Below are positions 23,197-35,639 of a DNA stretch of 64,000 bases, one piece after another; within the stretch, counting starts at the first letter, position 1; each line of letters opens with the position of its first letter. The notes below the pieces were generated by a model. That model saw only the letters and a program-made list of their open reading frames with translations, searched no databases and had not been told where the DNA came from. Location: contig CM036247.1 in NCBI GenBank assembly GCA_020698575.1, positions 28,434,431 to 28,498,430 of the forward strand. The letters are read 5' to 3'. The DNA is from Bostrychus sinensis (taxonomy: Eukaryota > Chordata > Actinopteri > Gobiiformes > Eleotridae). The position numbers were made by a program, and so were the translations under genes.

Positions 23197-24389
23197 GAGA
23201 CAAATGGAAAGCAAATACAATCAGCACACTGTCTTATTAACCAGGTTGTCTGATCCCCCCCAACACTTCTCCTTCAAGACAATACCCGTCTGCCTGTGTG
23301 TTCTGTACACTGTGACGCGCTGATCAAGGGACTGCCAAGTGAGGGTAAATACCGCTTTACATATGCACACAATACAAGACTGCTTTCTAATTACAAATAG
23401 GTAAGGAAGGAGATACATAAAGCATTACTAGAGCCATTGAGTCGACACTACAAAAGCCTAGCGCAACAGCAAGTGGATTTGCTTTGAAATATAAAGCCCA
23501 TATAAAAACAATAAACAGGCTACATGTAAAAAGTGAACAGAAAGTATAGACAAGCTTTAAATAAGTTAGCAATGACAGTGTGTCATACAAAAAATAATGC
23601 CACCACTTAAGAAAAAGTAACTCTGTGGTTTTACAGTAGAAACAGTAGTATTTTGAATTGAATAACATCTTTTTACCTCTATAAATGGTGACAAGTGTAA
23701 AGCAAAAGGAGAAATTCTTTTTATCATTCATTTGAGGGGGAAAACTCATTTCCACAGGTTATGCTTTTTTAACAAAAAAACGTAACATGACTGTAGCTGA
23801 GGCAGCAAAAATATGTCTAATGTAGCTATATTAACATGTACTATATAACAGGCCAATGTGCACAACATTATTTTTTTCTAAAACATAATTAGAAGGGTAC
23901 CTCATGTGCAGAGCGACCAAGGTGTGCTTCAAAATAATTTTGCCAGTTGCTTTCTGTAACTATCTGTAGTTAGTACAGCATCACTGCATCAATACTTTTT
24001 ACTGTAGTCACAAAATTCACTTTGCCATATTTTGTAAGAGATAAAGTGTCTGTTTTTTTAACAAATACAAGCTGCCTGCAGAGACACAAATCACATAATC
24101 AGCCTTATTTTCATAAATAGGTTTTTCAGTAAAATTTCTATTTAGTACTGTGAAGGAAACAAATCCGAGTAAATGGGTATGGTTAAAAAAAACATTGCTT
24201 ATATCTCCTTATATAAATTAGTGATAGCAAAAACCTTTCTAAGAGGAAGCTGCTGTGAAATGTTTCAAAGTTCTGAAGTTTATTTTACAACCTCAATGGT
24301 AGCTGTCCAGGCAGGTTTATGTCATTCTAATTACTCTAAATCAAATTAGGCAAAAGACAAGTTTTGGTAGTTTTAAAAAAATTTGTAAG
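23197..24389. other. Gene-free stretch
   Basis: AT-rich. A 122-codon minus frame (23387-23755) is rich in F, L and Y, as expected from AT-rich non-coding DNA. Nothing else recognised. Confidence 0.4.
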
Positions 24390-24500
24390 TGCCACGGTAT
24401 AGCTCAGTTGGCAGAGCATGCAGCAAATACAAAGCAACTACAGCTGGCCTTGACATTGTTGTTTCCAGTCCAGACTCTGACAACCCCAAGCACAAGTCAT
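24390..24500 (+). mobile_element. tRNA-derived SINE fragment
   Basis: 'tatagctcagttggcagagc' (24398 onward) is a clear tRNA A box with D-arm. The expected B box is replaced by 'ttgtttccagtccagactct'. The rest of a tRNA fold is absent, so this is a SINE head, not a tRNA gene. Confidence 0.5.
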
Positions 24501-25269
24501 ATGTACACTTTACAACTGAAATCATGTTACCTGCTAAAACATGCACAACAAGTAATTAAAAAGTACCGATAGAAGAAAAACAAATGGATATGGATTCATT
24601 ACAAGTTATGTAAACAAAACAGAGAATCGGACTGCTGTGAAGTTGCACTGGTGAAGAATCTATGGATGTTTTGGTATATGCTTGATCACTCATGCATGTT
24701 GTGGATTTCATCAAGGAGTGTGTGAGTTCATTTGTGTTTGTTTAGTTTGGGGAGCCAGCCTCAGCTTGACAGTCATCTTGAGGGGCTTGCTCACTCAAGT
24801 CATAAACAAGACGGGTCCAAATTAGCCGCTCAGAAAGCCTGTGGCCTTGAGTGGTGCTGTCCTACCCCCCCAGCTACATTATTGAGCAATGCTAATGATG
24901 CGAGCTGCACTCATTTACTCTCTCTTCAACACCGTTTCACCGCCTCTCCTTTTAGATTTAGCCAGGCTGATGTTACGGCAAGCTTTATCACTTTGGATTT
25001 GGACCCCTCCTTTCTTACAAAAAAAACACACATGCATGTATACCCGGTGGGAGTGGGACTCTTCACTTCTGACTCTTGCTGACTGACTCTCTCTCTCTCT
25101 CTCTTTCTCAAGGTTTTGGTAAGCACTGCTGCTCCTCCTGGTTTTAATAAGCAGTGAGCAGAGACAGTGTGTGGCTGTTTGTATGTGCAGAGTCTTGAGC
25201 CGGGAGCCTGTAACGAGACACACACAGCATCGCGGCAGCACCGTACCCACTGTTTACTCTAGCAAATCC
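24501..25269. other. Gene-free stretch with a (CT)n tract
   Basis: A (CT)n run lies at about 25087-25105. Overlapping frames of 116, 111 and 99 codons on opposite strands at 24732-25250 share a GC-richer segment and show no domain. Confidence 0.4.
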
Positions 25270-25520
25270 TGTACGAGGCCGCGGTGCTCCAGAGAGGGCT
25301 TTGCTCCTGTTAATTGATCATTAAAAGTAGTGGTTTGTGGGCCTCGCTAAATCTTTAAACAGGCCATGAAATAATAAAAGGGGAGGTTTGTCACCGCTGT
25401 GAGCTCCCCAGAGCAGGCACACGGGGAGAAAAGTAGAAGGAGAAAAGAGAGCAGGACTCGGGCTTTTGATCATTATCTGCGGAATTAGCATGACTGATAA
25501 TAATTGCTCTGTTCATTTGA
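25270..25520. promoter_or_regulatory. Enhancer-like block
   Basis: Contains TGTTAATTGATCATTAAAAG, a GTGGTTTGTGG string (RUNX-like on one strand), GAAATAATAAAAGG and GACTGATAATAATTGC in 250 non-repetitive bases. Frames are closed. The texture is that of a developmental enhancer; untested. Confidence 0.33.
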
Positions 25521-25883
25521 GAGCTTGTAAATACATGGTGGATGTGAGGCTGCGTGGCAATAGATGAAAGAGGTTGTCATTGATGTGTGAGGTGGGCTGG
25601 AGGGGAAGACTGTGGCAGTAATCATGATTAGTGAGAAAATACTTGTTAGACACAGGTTCAGGCAATGATAGCTTGTTGTTGCTAACACTAAACCTACAAT
25701 GGCATTCACAAAGGGTACTTAGAAGTGTGGGGGGACCATAGTTGTCATCATCTATGAGACTGCACAGAGAATTAGCATGCACTGGCTAGGGAAAAAAATG
25801 CAATATGCAATAACACATGTTGTGAGACTATTTACCAGGCCAAAAAGAAAGGCTCTATCAGGGCTAATTCAGGATTACGCCAC
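25521..25883. other. Short gene-free stretch
   Basis: Two short overlapping minus frames without domains. Nothing else recognised. Confidence 0.4.
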
Positions 25884-26086
25884 ATCTAAACCAGGACTAA
25901 AATAATCTAAAATACCACTACATGTAAGTCTAAACCAGAACTTTTGAGCTTAACCGCCACACAGTGTGGTTTAAGGCTCTGTTTCGACAATTATTTGAAA
26001 GTGCAAAGTGTGGATGTCCCTCAAAAAGATCCAAATAGTTCTTTACAATACAGATAATTAGTTGTGGTTTATTGTGCAGCCCTAAG
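25884..26086 (+). repeat. Dispersed repeat family, copy 1
   Basis: It shares with 26862-27100 an ordered set of blocks: 'taaaccaggactaaa'-type units, 'cacagtgtggtttaaggctc', 'ctgtttcgacaatt', and a right end 'gcagcccta'. Both copies lie in the same orientation about 1 kb apart. The ending resembles 'gtgcagcccta' termini of teleost DNA elements that I recall. No coding capacity. Confidence 0.5.
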
Positions 26087-26861
26087 ACTGATAATGCTCT
26101 CCACTTAACACTAATGATATCAAGGAAAACCAGTTGAAGAATATAACTCCAGCAGGATGGAGACAACAGGTGTCATACAAGCACACACACACACAAACAC
26201 ACACGTCTCGCTCTGCATTGTGTTCCTCTAAGCCCTGTGAGAGTAATGATTCTGTTATACTTGCATGGCTTCTCATATATTGATTGGGACCAGGAGGAGG
26301 CCCCTCCCGCAGGGGCCCCATTCCTCGGCTCCCCACCCGGCTCCTATTGTGACTGCGCGTACATGTGTGCAAAATACCAGCAGTTGGTGTGTCAACAGAG
26401 ACTTGTGTTTGTGGGAGAGCCACCATGGACCTCTGTGGGTCTGTCGAGAAGGGCACGCAAATACATGTGTACATATGGCAAGCATGTGGACATACTGTAC
26501 ATGTACACACATTATTTAAAAACATGCAATATACAATTTTGAATGATAGAGTACAAACATATGATTAGGCTAAAAACAGATTTTTTTTTACAGTTCCTTT
26601 TATATTGTCTACCACAAAATTTCTTACTACTAAATAAATCATATGAACTACTGATGGCCTGATCTGTTATAGCAGCATAGCAGACTATATAGAAGTCAAA
26701 ATAAATGGATTAATATGAACAGCTGTATTAAACTGATATAAAGAAAGTATTTAAAAACCCAAAGAGTTTAAGAATCATGGCTTTTGATACTGTACCCTTC
26801 CTTTCTATCAGTGAAAGAAAGGGCTAAATTTAAACATTAAAAAAAACCTGTATGAGAACTT
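26087..26861. other. Gene-free stretch with (AC)n
   Basis: (AC)n lies at about 26181-26204. Four overlapping frames (67-147 codons) on both strands at 26082-26568 share one GC-richer segment and have no domain, so I read them as chance. Confidence 0.45.
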
Positions 26862-27100
26862 TACTAGGTCTAAACTTAACAATGGTCTAAACTAGGACTA
26901 AATGTCGGACTAAATGTTGTACTAAACCAGACAGTTATTTGGATGCACCACAGTTTGATTTAGGGCCCTGTTTTGACAATTGTTTTCACTGTCACATGAA
27001 TAATAGAATTTATTTTACTGCTATATAAGCAGTTTCTGGCAATACAAATTTCCCAATGAGAAATATTGCTATAAATGTGATATTACACTGAGCAGCCCTA
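26862..27100 (+). repeat. Dispersed repeat family, copy 2
   Basis: Contains 'ctaggtctaaac', 'ctaaactaggactaaatg', 'cacagtttgatttagggccc', 'ctgttttgacaatt' and the end 'gagcagcccta', matching copy 1 block by block. Divergence between the two is obvious, so both are old. Confidence 0.5.
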
Positions 27101-30100
27101 TTTACAACAGCGATTATTGTTGCAGTATCAGTTCAAGCCGTCAATAATGGTGCAGTGGAGTGTGACGGGACAGCCATGACCCAGACTACCCACGGTGTCC
27201 ACACTAGTCTGATCACTGACCTTTGACCTCTCCCTTAGCATAGACCCCTTCTGTCTGTGTATTTTTGTGTGTGTCCCATGCTGAGCAGTCCCCTCACCCC
27301 CCTTACCCCCCATGTTGCCCCTCCCACTCTTCTCTGCACCCCTCCCACCAAAAAACCGCCCCATTGTTTCCTGTGCTCCCCTCCATTGTCTCAGCTGGGA
27401 ATGGAGCGATGATGCTGATGCAAGGAACTGTCTACTGGAAGTTCGTCAGAGAAAAATGGCTTGCTAGTGCTTTTTGTCAACTTTTGTGAGATGGTAACAG
27501 TATATGAGCAAAATTTGTTGGGGATCACATTATCTGCACAAACTATTTATTTTTTAAATTAGGGACAAATCTACACTTTTTATTGCATAGTCCCTATAAA
27601 TTCTTTGCCTTTTTGTGCAGTGTGAGTTAATGCTTTTTCATTTTTAAAATGTTTAATTTTACAGTACTTATATATACATATATTATTAAAACATGGCACA
27701 TCAACATTTTTTTTTTTTTTTTTTTTACAATTCTCCAATTGCTTCATGCTTATGTGTATAACACTCTCACTCACTCAAAAGTCAACAAAATTTAAACATG
27801 TCCTACTGTATTTGAAGAGTTATGAATAAAGGCAGGTACAGCATGAATATAGCATATTTGACCTATGAAGTAATATTCAAAAAAACGTGCAGGCAAACTC
27901 ACATGCTCTCTAACTAGGTTTAGTCTGCCATCTTCAGGCCACTCTAAGTATTACCCTTCCCAATCCACAGATATGATTTACAAGCCCTTAAGCGAAAAGT
28001 GGTGATTGTTCCTTCATGAAATTAGACATCCCCACCCCTAATCTCTCCTTATTTCATTCAGGATTTGCAAAAGCCATAACCTTAGAGACTTGCGTCATTA
28101 AATGTGGCATCTGTTAAAGGGAATGATCGTCACAAGAAACAAGTTCCACAGGTTTATACACGTCTTAATCACCTCTTCCTCAATGTGAATGGTTTATGTC
28201 TAGAAATAAACTGCATAATTAGACAAATATATGGTGTAATGAAGACTATATTATCATTTAAGCAATTGAGGAATATGTATGTGTACACAGAAATTATTCA
28301 GCAATTTCTAGGCAACTTTCGAACAACCAATTCATCCAAGTTTACAGTAGAAAGAGCTCTAAACATGTTTTTATGTTTAAATCTATCTGGAGTATTGAAT
28401 ACACTGAAGAGATGTGTGCTCCAAATCATGCTCGGCACCCTCGGGGAGTTGGGGTATTAAATAAGACCTACCTTTGGAGCATTAGTGGAATTCAATATGT
28501 GCAATGTAATTATTCTGCTCAATAAGCCACTGGAGGAGGATATTCCATTTACTACACGCTCCAAAGCAGGTACTTCTGGGTGTTTTATGTTCATGCAATA
28601 TAAGCCAACATGGTACTGGGTAGATGGGGAAATTTTACATGTTTGCAAGATATTATTATGGCACAGAATAACAAAAAGAAAAAAATTGGACTTGGGAATA
28701 ATACAGTAATGAATGTGAAGGAGCGAGCACGTCTACTATAAAGATTTGGCACTTGTAAGATATCAATTGTAGCATTTCTGTAAATGGATTGTAGTACACA
28801 CTTTTCAATGAGGCAATATCAGAGCGGAATAATATTGGGACAAAATGGGAAATGATAGTTAAACAAGTACAAAAAACTGTAAGTGAAATGTACCGTTTGA
28901 AAAAATGTAGACTCAAAGTAAGTGAATAATATGTCTTTTTATCAATATGTATTTTGCAGATTTTTATATAACTGTTGCTACCATGTTTATACACTATAAA
29001 GGCCTGTGTGGGTGTATTCGCAGAATCATCTTTTCCAAATAAGCAGAAAACGGGCTGCTTTTAAAGTCAAACGCTTTAAGCGGCAGTGACACCACATACA
29101 TGCATTACTGTGATGTACTGTCTGCTCTATCGCCAATTCAAAACATAAAGAGCGCAAGTTTGAATTGAGGCACAGAGCAGTGAGGAGGGGGGTCGGGGTG
29201 AGGCGTTTCATGCTGTCCCAGTTGCCTAAAGTGATTCTCTCAATAATGTATTAGAGCACTTGTTTATTATTTACTGTTTACACAGCTCAGCTCATGCTGC
29301 TTTTGTGGAGTGACATTCTCACCCGCGCCGTCTGCGCAGAGCAGGCAGACAGGCAGCAGGCAGACGGGCCGGGCCCCCCCAGCCGGAGCAGCCAGCCAAC
29401 CGAACTGGGTAGACCCTGCTCCGCACCAAGCTCAGCTGATGCAAAAGCACTGGACTGAGAAATAAAAGACATCTCGCTTCATAGGAGCTGTTGTACATGC
29501 ATCCAGAGGTTGTCAAAAACATACTCTCACCTCAACCACAGAGGGGCTGAGTCCTCCAGGGTGTCCAATATTAATATTTATGCAGGCACCTAAGTGACCA
29601 GCCCAACTTAACAGATTATTCATATTTACAAGTGTAATAATCAAGATGCAGTGGTTAAATTAAAGGCCACATATGTTCTGCTTCAAGATAAGTGTGTTGT
29701 TTTTTTTTCTGTTTTATTGTATCTATTTAACATTACATGACAAATGTTTGTAAAACAACAGCCAACTTTGTGGTGGATATTGAAAAGTTAAACAGCATAA
29801 CCTCTACAACTTTCATAACTTTTTATTAATAGTAATTATTAAGTGGTGGTCACTTGATAATAATTGATTAGTAAGCATAACAGTACATTGGTATAAAGTC
29901 AATAAACTGTTGCTTGTCAGTCTTAATCTCTCTGGTCTTCACTCTACCAGATTTTTTTCTCTGAGAATTATACTTTTCTTTATGTGTAATAGCAATGTGA
30001 AGTAGAAAAATGCAAATGACCCCCATAGGGTTTGTGACAGTCTAAGGTCAAGGAGGAAGACATCTGGGTTTTTTAGAAGAAAAAGGCTATAAGGAAAGAA

Positions 30101-30269
30101 TTTTGGTGAAAAATGAAAGTGAAAAAAAATCATCATGTGATGTTTACCTGTCTGATGTAAAAGTTTTAAATAAAAGGCAACATAATTGGTCCAATGATTT
30201 TATATACACAGAAAATGTGTGTTTTCATGGCACATATGAAATGTTTTTGAGTAGGCACAATTAATTGAA
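27101..30269. other. Long gene-free stretch
   Basis: A C-rich segment lies at 27285-27380 and a T run at about 27707-27726. The frame at 28104-28460 (118 codons) has no domain. A GC-rich, CAGGCAGAC-repeating patch lies at 29320-29400 with short minus frames. Otherwise AT-rich unique sequence. Confidence 0.4.
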
Positions 30270-30480
30270 TGCGTCTGATAATTACTCTAAATAAAGTCTA
30301 TCTCTGGTCACCTCACATGATAATTACATCCTCGAGTGTCTACATTAAAGTCATCTGCTCCCAGGCCAATTTCTTTCAAAAACATAGAGGTAGACACTTC
30401 CACAGACACACACACTACTGTACCCCAAAACATAAACAAGCAGCGCACTAGCACACAGGCAGCGTTTTCAAAGTCATAAA
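30270..30480. promoter_or_regulatory. Weak enhancer-like block
   Basis: The segment has GATAATTACTC and GATAATTACATC within 60 bases and is non-repetitive. Inferred from composition only. Confidence 0.22.
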
Positions 30481-31851
30481 ACGAGGGGACTTCAAATGCA
30501 GCTATTTGTTTGGGGCCTGTTGTCGTGGGAATAGGCAGTGCGACTGTGCTGCTTCATTAGAATTCCTTTCAAGTTGTGGAGTGCGGCCTCCCTGTGTTCC
30601 TCTCCCCATATTCCCTGACCCCGACGCATCTCCACGGGGCTGAGGTAGGGGCGGGCACAGGGAGTGGGGGCCTACTGGGCTGCCAAGGAAAGCACAATTA
30701 CACTCTTAACACAACTTTCAGCTACAATACAATAATGTTATATAATGGATTATATTTCAATTGCATAGCAGACAAATATTGTAAAAGTACTGCAAAAAAA
30801 ATACCTACCGGGACATATATCATTTATATTTAGATTATATATTTATTTATTTATTTTTAATCAGCGATAACATTACTCTCATTTACCAAGTGATTCATGA
30901 CTCGATTGGACTTGAGGTGTTTCAGAGCAGCCTCAACTGAAACTTAGCACCTTAAAGTCCTGCGCTTGTACTGTATTAGTAATGACTTAAGTATCAGTTA
31001 GAGAAACCCCTGGTCCAAGCCCAGTGTCAATGTGAAATCACTACTAGAAGCAGTGACATACCCAGTGGAACACAAAGCTCGCATGAGAGTCACTTTAACA
31101 CCAGATAAGTCACTAAAATATACACGAAAGAGATGGGAGTGTAGATGCACACTTCCTGCAGCAGACACACACATCATGCAAATAAACACAGAGCCATCTC
31201 TCCTCCCCATCGGTGTCACCTCACTGCATCACCCTCTGAGGGATTCAGGGGGAGGTTCGCCTCAGCAGGTACAGCTCAACGCTCGCTCACCGGAGACACT
31301 GCCATGTTGTGTTTCTGCCACCAGAGATTGTGCGCTGCAATTGTTTGTGTAATATACCTGCATCTTTTCTGACACATTAATTATTACTTGCCTCATCTGC
31401 TGCAACAGCACCGCAGCATTGCCATAGAGTCCTTGAAATGTAGGAGATTTTTAAGCTATGGCTAGATTGTTAGCATGTTTAATGCAAGGAAAAATAATTG
31501 TCTGACCACCATACTGTTCTCTTTGATATATTTTTACATTCACTTTTGTCATTAACAAATTTACAAGGAATCACTTTCTCAAGATGAAGTGACTACGAAG
31601 CAACTTCTATGATTATGTTTTGAATAATAAAGAAAAAAACCACCACCACAATCTACAATATTTTAGTGCTGAATATGAGGTGTCAGTGTGTTGATTATTT
31701 GATATATTGATGAATGTACCCAATGATTAAAACAGCAATATATTCTGAACTAAATTATGTCTAAATTCAGTTCAGTCATTTGTTTGTTTTGTAATGTTTT
31801 TGTAATGTTTAGTTTGTGAAAGTGTTCTGTGGCCTTTAAGATTTCTCTTCC
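30481..31851. other. Gene-free stretch
   Basis: A (TTTA)n tract lies near 30841-30857. Overlapping frames at 30998-31372 on both strands have no domain. Otherwise nothing. Confidence 0.4.
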
Positions 31852-32060
31852 CTCTCAGTTGGACTGAGGTCACTTTGGCAGACCGGCCTCTCCCGGACGA
31901 GCCCCCAGCGGGTGCCAGACTGCGGGGAGAGGGACGCAGAGCTGCTGCCCGTCACAGCCCACTGGTCACCTGACGGGCCCCGGGGCCTGCCAGACTGACA
32001 CCACCCCCGGCCAGGCAGGAGGCAGCGAGGGCAGGGGAGGGGGCCCGGGCAGTACTGTAC
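31852..32060. other. GC-rich island with acceptor-like left edge
   Basis: About 200 bases far richer in G+C and CpG than the flanks (for example GACGGGCCCCGGGGCC). The left edge is a pyrimidine tract ending CCTCTCAG at 31858, a good acceptor. One plus frame stays open for about 37 codons from that point, and a minus frame of 83 codons crosses it. It could be a small CpG island, a lone exon, or GC-biased non-coding DNA. I recognise no protein in any frame. Confidence 0.3.
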
Positions 32061-33290
32061 GGAGATGGAGGTTGGCATAGGGGACAATCAGTATCCAATG
32101 CATTTATCTATTTCATATAGTAAGCTAAAGGTGAGGAGGACAGCGAGAGGAGAGAGCCCACTGTTGTTGGGCAGCTGGGGTAGTTTCAAGTGCAATAGAG
32201 CAGCTAACACATAGTAACACAAGTGAGGCACAGGTACAATAGCTTTGAATCCTAAAAGAGTTGATAAAAAAGCATAATCTCAGAGTGATATGAATCCTGG
32301 GTTAGAGTGAGGAAGAGTAAAGGAGAGTGAAAAAGTACTTGTCCCAGCATGTGTTTGAGGCCGCTGTGGAGGAGAGAGGAGTGCAACACTCAGTGAGCCT
32401 CTCAGGCGTGTCCGGAGCATGAGCCAAGTACCTCTTCTTCAGATACACACAGACACACACCTCCATATCAACTCTTTACTGACACATGCCTACAAGGGCT
32501 ACAGATGCAAGGTGCAATTCTTTCAAAATTGTTTTCTCCGGGCCCCAGTTGTGAAACACAATGGCACAAGCTAAATGAGACAAAAGACGGTTTGGGACCA
32601 CAAGCCATTCACTCATAAACACTGATCCTGTGTCAGTTGGGTTGAGATCTCATTACAGTAGACAACAAATAGTTTGGCTGATACTGACAAAAAGGTTAAT
32701 ACAATTGTTATATTCTTAAAAGCAATATCCTTAATGCATAGGTGTACTGTAGCCAATGGACAGAAAGTATAAAAATTCATTTTCCTTAAGTTCATGCAAA
32801 AGTAATATATGGGAACATGCTCTCTTTTCCACATAGCTAAAACACACTGAGACAGCTCTATTGTGTGGCTGTGTATCAATGTGATGTCTTCCCAAGCTGT
32901 CCAACGCCCCTGTAAACATGACACTTTTGCATTCAGAGAAGTGCTTATCCTTCAAAGCTGAATCAAGTTTACAGCGCTCACGGCTTTTAATATACAATAG
33001 CTTGGGGATGGATGATGACGTACAACACATGCCTTTATAGAATGTGTGAGAGTGTTCAAACACATGAACACCTTGAACATATTCAAAACTAAAGCATTCT
33101 TTATCTGCTGCTTCAAGTGTAAGATACAAGCTAAAAGCTTGAGACATCCTTGCACAGGAAATAAATTGGTAGCCAATTGAATCTTGTCAGAAAGCAATTT
33201 GTGTTCTACAGAAGAGTGTACACTGTAACTTTGCAATTAAATAGTAAATAGATCAATGTTTGTATATGTTTGCGTGTGCATGTGTGTGTT
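32061..33290. other. Gene-free stretch
   Basis: Unique-looking, mostly AT-rich. Minus frames of 138, 103 and 94 codons overlap one another in different frames between 32613 and 33236 and show no domain. Confidence 0.4.
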
Positions 33291-33425
33291 TGGGGGGCCT
33301 CGGGGGCCCGTCCTAATGAGCTATCTGTGTGCATTTCTAACAAGAGCTCGGTGCAGCGCCCACGGCACTGTCATCCTGGGCCGCGGCTGACCTTGCTCGG
33401 CTGCTAGGCTGTGTCGTTTGCTATA
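33291..33425. promoter_or_regulatory. GC-richer regulatory-like block
   Basis: A GC-richer segment (GGCCTCGGGGGCCC, GTGCAGCGCCCACGGC) ending in CTATATTTATGG. Non-repetitive, with closed frames. It could be an enhancer core; weak evidence. Confidence 0.22.
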
Positions 33426-33579
33426 TTTATGGCACTAGCACCTTGCTGTGTGTTTGAGCGTGTGCATTCACCGGTGTGTGCATCGGCGGAGGGCGGGAGA
33501 GCAGGGGCTCACTCAGGAAGCAAATACTGTGTATATCAGCATAATGAATCAAGTGGCAGAGAGGAAGAGAGGAATGGAA

Positions 33580-33581
<2 letters not shown>

Positions 33582-33641
<60 letters not shown>
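33582..33641 (+). repeat. (AG)30 microsatellite
   Basis: An uninterrupted AG dinucleotide run of about 60 bases. Arg-Glu-repeat and Ser-Leu-repeat frames across it are artefacts. Homopurine mirror symmetry makes it a candidate for triplex DNA, and it is likely length-polymorphic. Confidence 0.97.
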
Positions 33642-33644
<3 letters not shown>

Positions 33645-35639
33645 AAGGGATGGAGAAAGCCATTTTGCCTCTGCTGTTTTTTTTCCTTTTGGCAACCAAC
33701 CCCTGTGGTGCCTATCCCCTACATCTGGAATTCTCAACTTACTTTATTTAATTTTTTATGCTTTTATTTCTCTCTTTTATTTCTTGCCTAGAGTGATTAG
33801 ATCACTACTTCAATGAGCAATAAAGGCTGGACACACAGCACTTGCTCTTTGTGTAAATGCCATCAGTCATCTCAAAAACACTATACAAAAACAGAAAAGT
33901 ACTATAGTGGACCATGCTTGCCCAAGTATGGGTTGGCTCCAAGAAACCTGGATCCATAATACGTAAAGAAGCAGTTAAAAAAGATAAAGTTACAACTGTT
34001 ATAATCTTTGAACTTTTTTTCGCTTTCTGTCTATTGCTCTGCTCAAATGGCAAAATTGTACAAACAAAACAAAAAAAACAGATGGACAGAAGGAAATGTA
34101 ACTATAGTGGTGTGACTTGGTGGGATTAGCTTGGATTTATAGCTTCTTCCGAAAGAGTTATTGAATGTAAGTGACTCTCCAAAAATTACCCATGTTTTCT
34201 GTGTTGTTCTGCTGTTTAACTGTTAGCATTTCTAGCTACATTGGCAACCACTAACTTTGAGAGCACAATTGGTGTTACTTCATGTAATTTTTATTGTACA
34301 GTCCACAATTTCAGAAGTTTACAGCAAGTTTTTGTGGGTGGCGTCCATTCATTGGAACATTCATCTGTCTACAAACACAGTGGAAAATACAACAGTAAAA
34401 ATGCAATCGTTCTCTGAACCGCTGTGCATGCACGTGTGCCACTGTATGACTTTGGCTCCAGCTAAGTCGGCTGAATCACCAATGGAATCATAATAACGCA
34501 TGTGCATGAAAGCCACTGGACCCCTGTTCGTTTGAGCACACACACACACATGCACGGCCTCAATATGCAAAGCTCCCCTGCGCCGGGTTAAGGGAGAGGG
34601 GCGTGCTGCTGTGAATACTCATCTGAGCCTGGCAGAGGGAGCTGTGTCTATCCCCCCATAACCCTGGGGCGAGGGGCAGGGGAGCGCACAAACACGAATG
34701 AAAAGCCACACGAGGATGCAGACAGACAGAGATACATGCACCAACATACATACATGGGCATCCACAGTCACACATGATAGACAAACAGAGTACTATGAGG
34801 AGGGGGCGCCGTGACCAAAAGTAAAGTTTTAATTCGGTCCTCGGGGACACTGCTTACTCATCCAACTCCCCCAAGGACCCACTTCCTCTGAAATCTATTC
34901 AAATCACATCTCTCCTCCGCCTTTTATTGCATTTCTCATATCCCCCCCATCACAAAGTGACAAATCACCACACACTTCACAAAACCAACATCACTTTCTC
35001 TCCATTTTAGGGGACAGACCGATTTGGGGGGATTTTTACTTTTAACATGATTAGAGAAACTCACTTCCCACTGGTTTCTGCACATTTTTGTACAAAACAC
35101 ACCAGTAGAAACACGAACCTCTGTTATTTTTGAGAGAAACTACATTACTTATCTGGCACATTTGTTACCGGAACTCACAACTAAGCCTACAAACAGGCAC
35201 GCACACTGTATATGCTGTAACTCAACTACTCCCACTACTGTCAAAGAAGCCCAGACACTTTCAGTCTCTCTCTCAGCAGTACACATTGGACACTAATTTC
35301 ATTGCGTGCTCCGTCTCAAACATGCAAACACACACTTCGGCGCTCAAGTCCACACTTCCTGCTGGTGTTCTCCCCTCCGTTCTCAATAAAGCAGGTGATG
35401 AGAGTGTCGAGGTCTAATTAGTTTATGCAGACGTATGGAGCTGGTGGGACAGGCATTGTTATTATTTCTCTGCCAGCCCGTACACAGCGACTGGAGCGAT
35501 GACACTTACAACGCCGCCTGCCTGCCGCATCCTCAGCCCTGCTCCTCCAAGATGACTGTGGGGGGGTGAAGCGCCAGCTGAGGAAGGGGGTGTCAGGAAG
35601 AGAAGAGTCAGTGTGCAAGCGTGAGAAGAGAGGGAGAGA
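33642..35639. other. Gene-free stretch
   Basis: A short (CA)n lies near 34538-34550. The segment 34560-34860 is GC-richer with an overlapping minus frame of 96 codons, and 35418-35681 has two minus frames of 87 and 61 codons. No domains or transposon ends. Confidence 0.4.

Noticed and set aside
24390..24470. tRNA gene
   Set aside because: Only the A box and D-arm region are tRNA-like. No anticodon or T arm can be built, and the B box is missing.
29460..29530. Minus-strand exon ending TTGAG|GTGAGAG
   Set aside because: The short peptide looked plausible, but stops lie immediately upstream in that frame and no acceptor precedes the open part.
33411..33816. Arg-Glu-repeat and Ser-Leu-repeat reading frames
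   Set aside because: Translations of the (AG)30 microsatellite.
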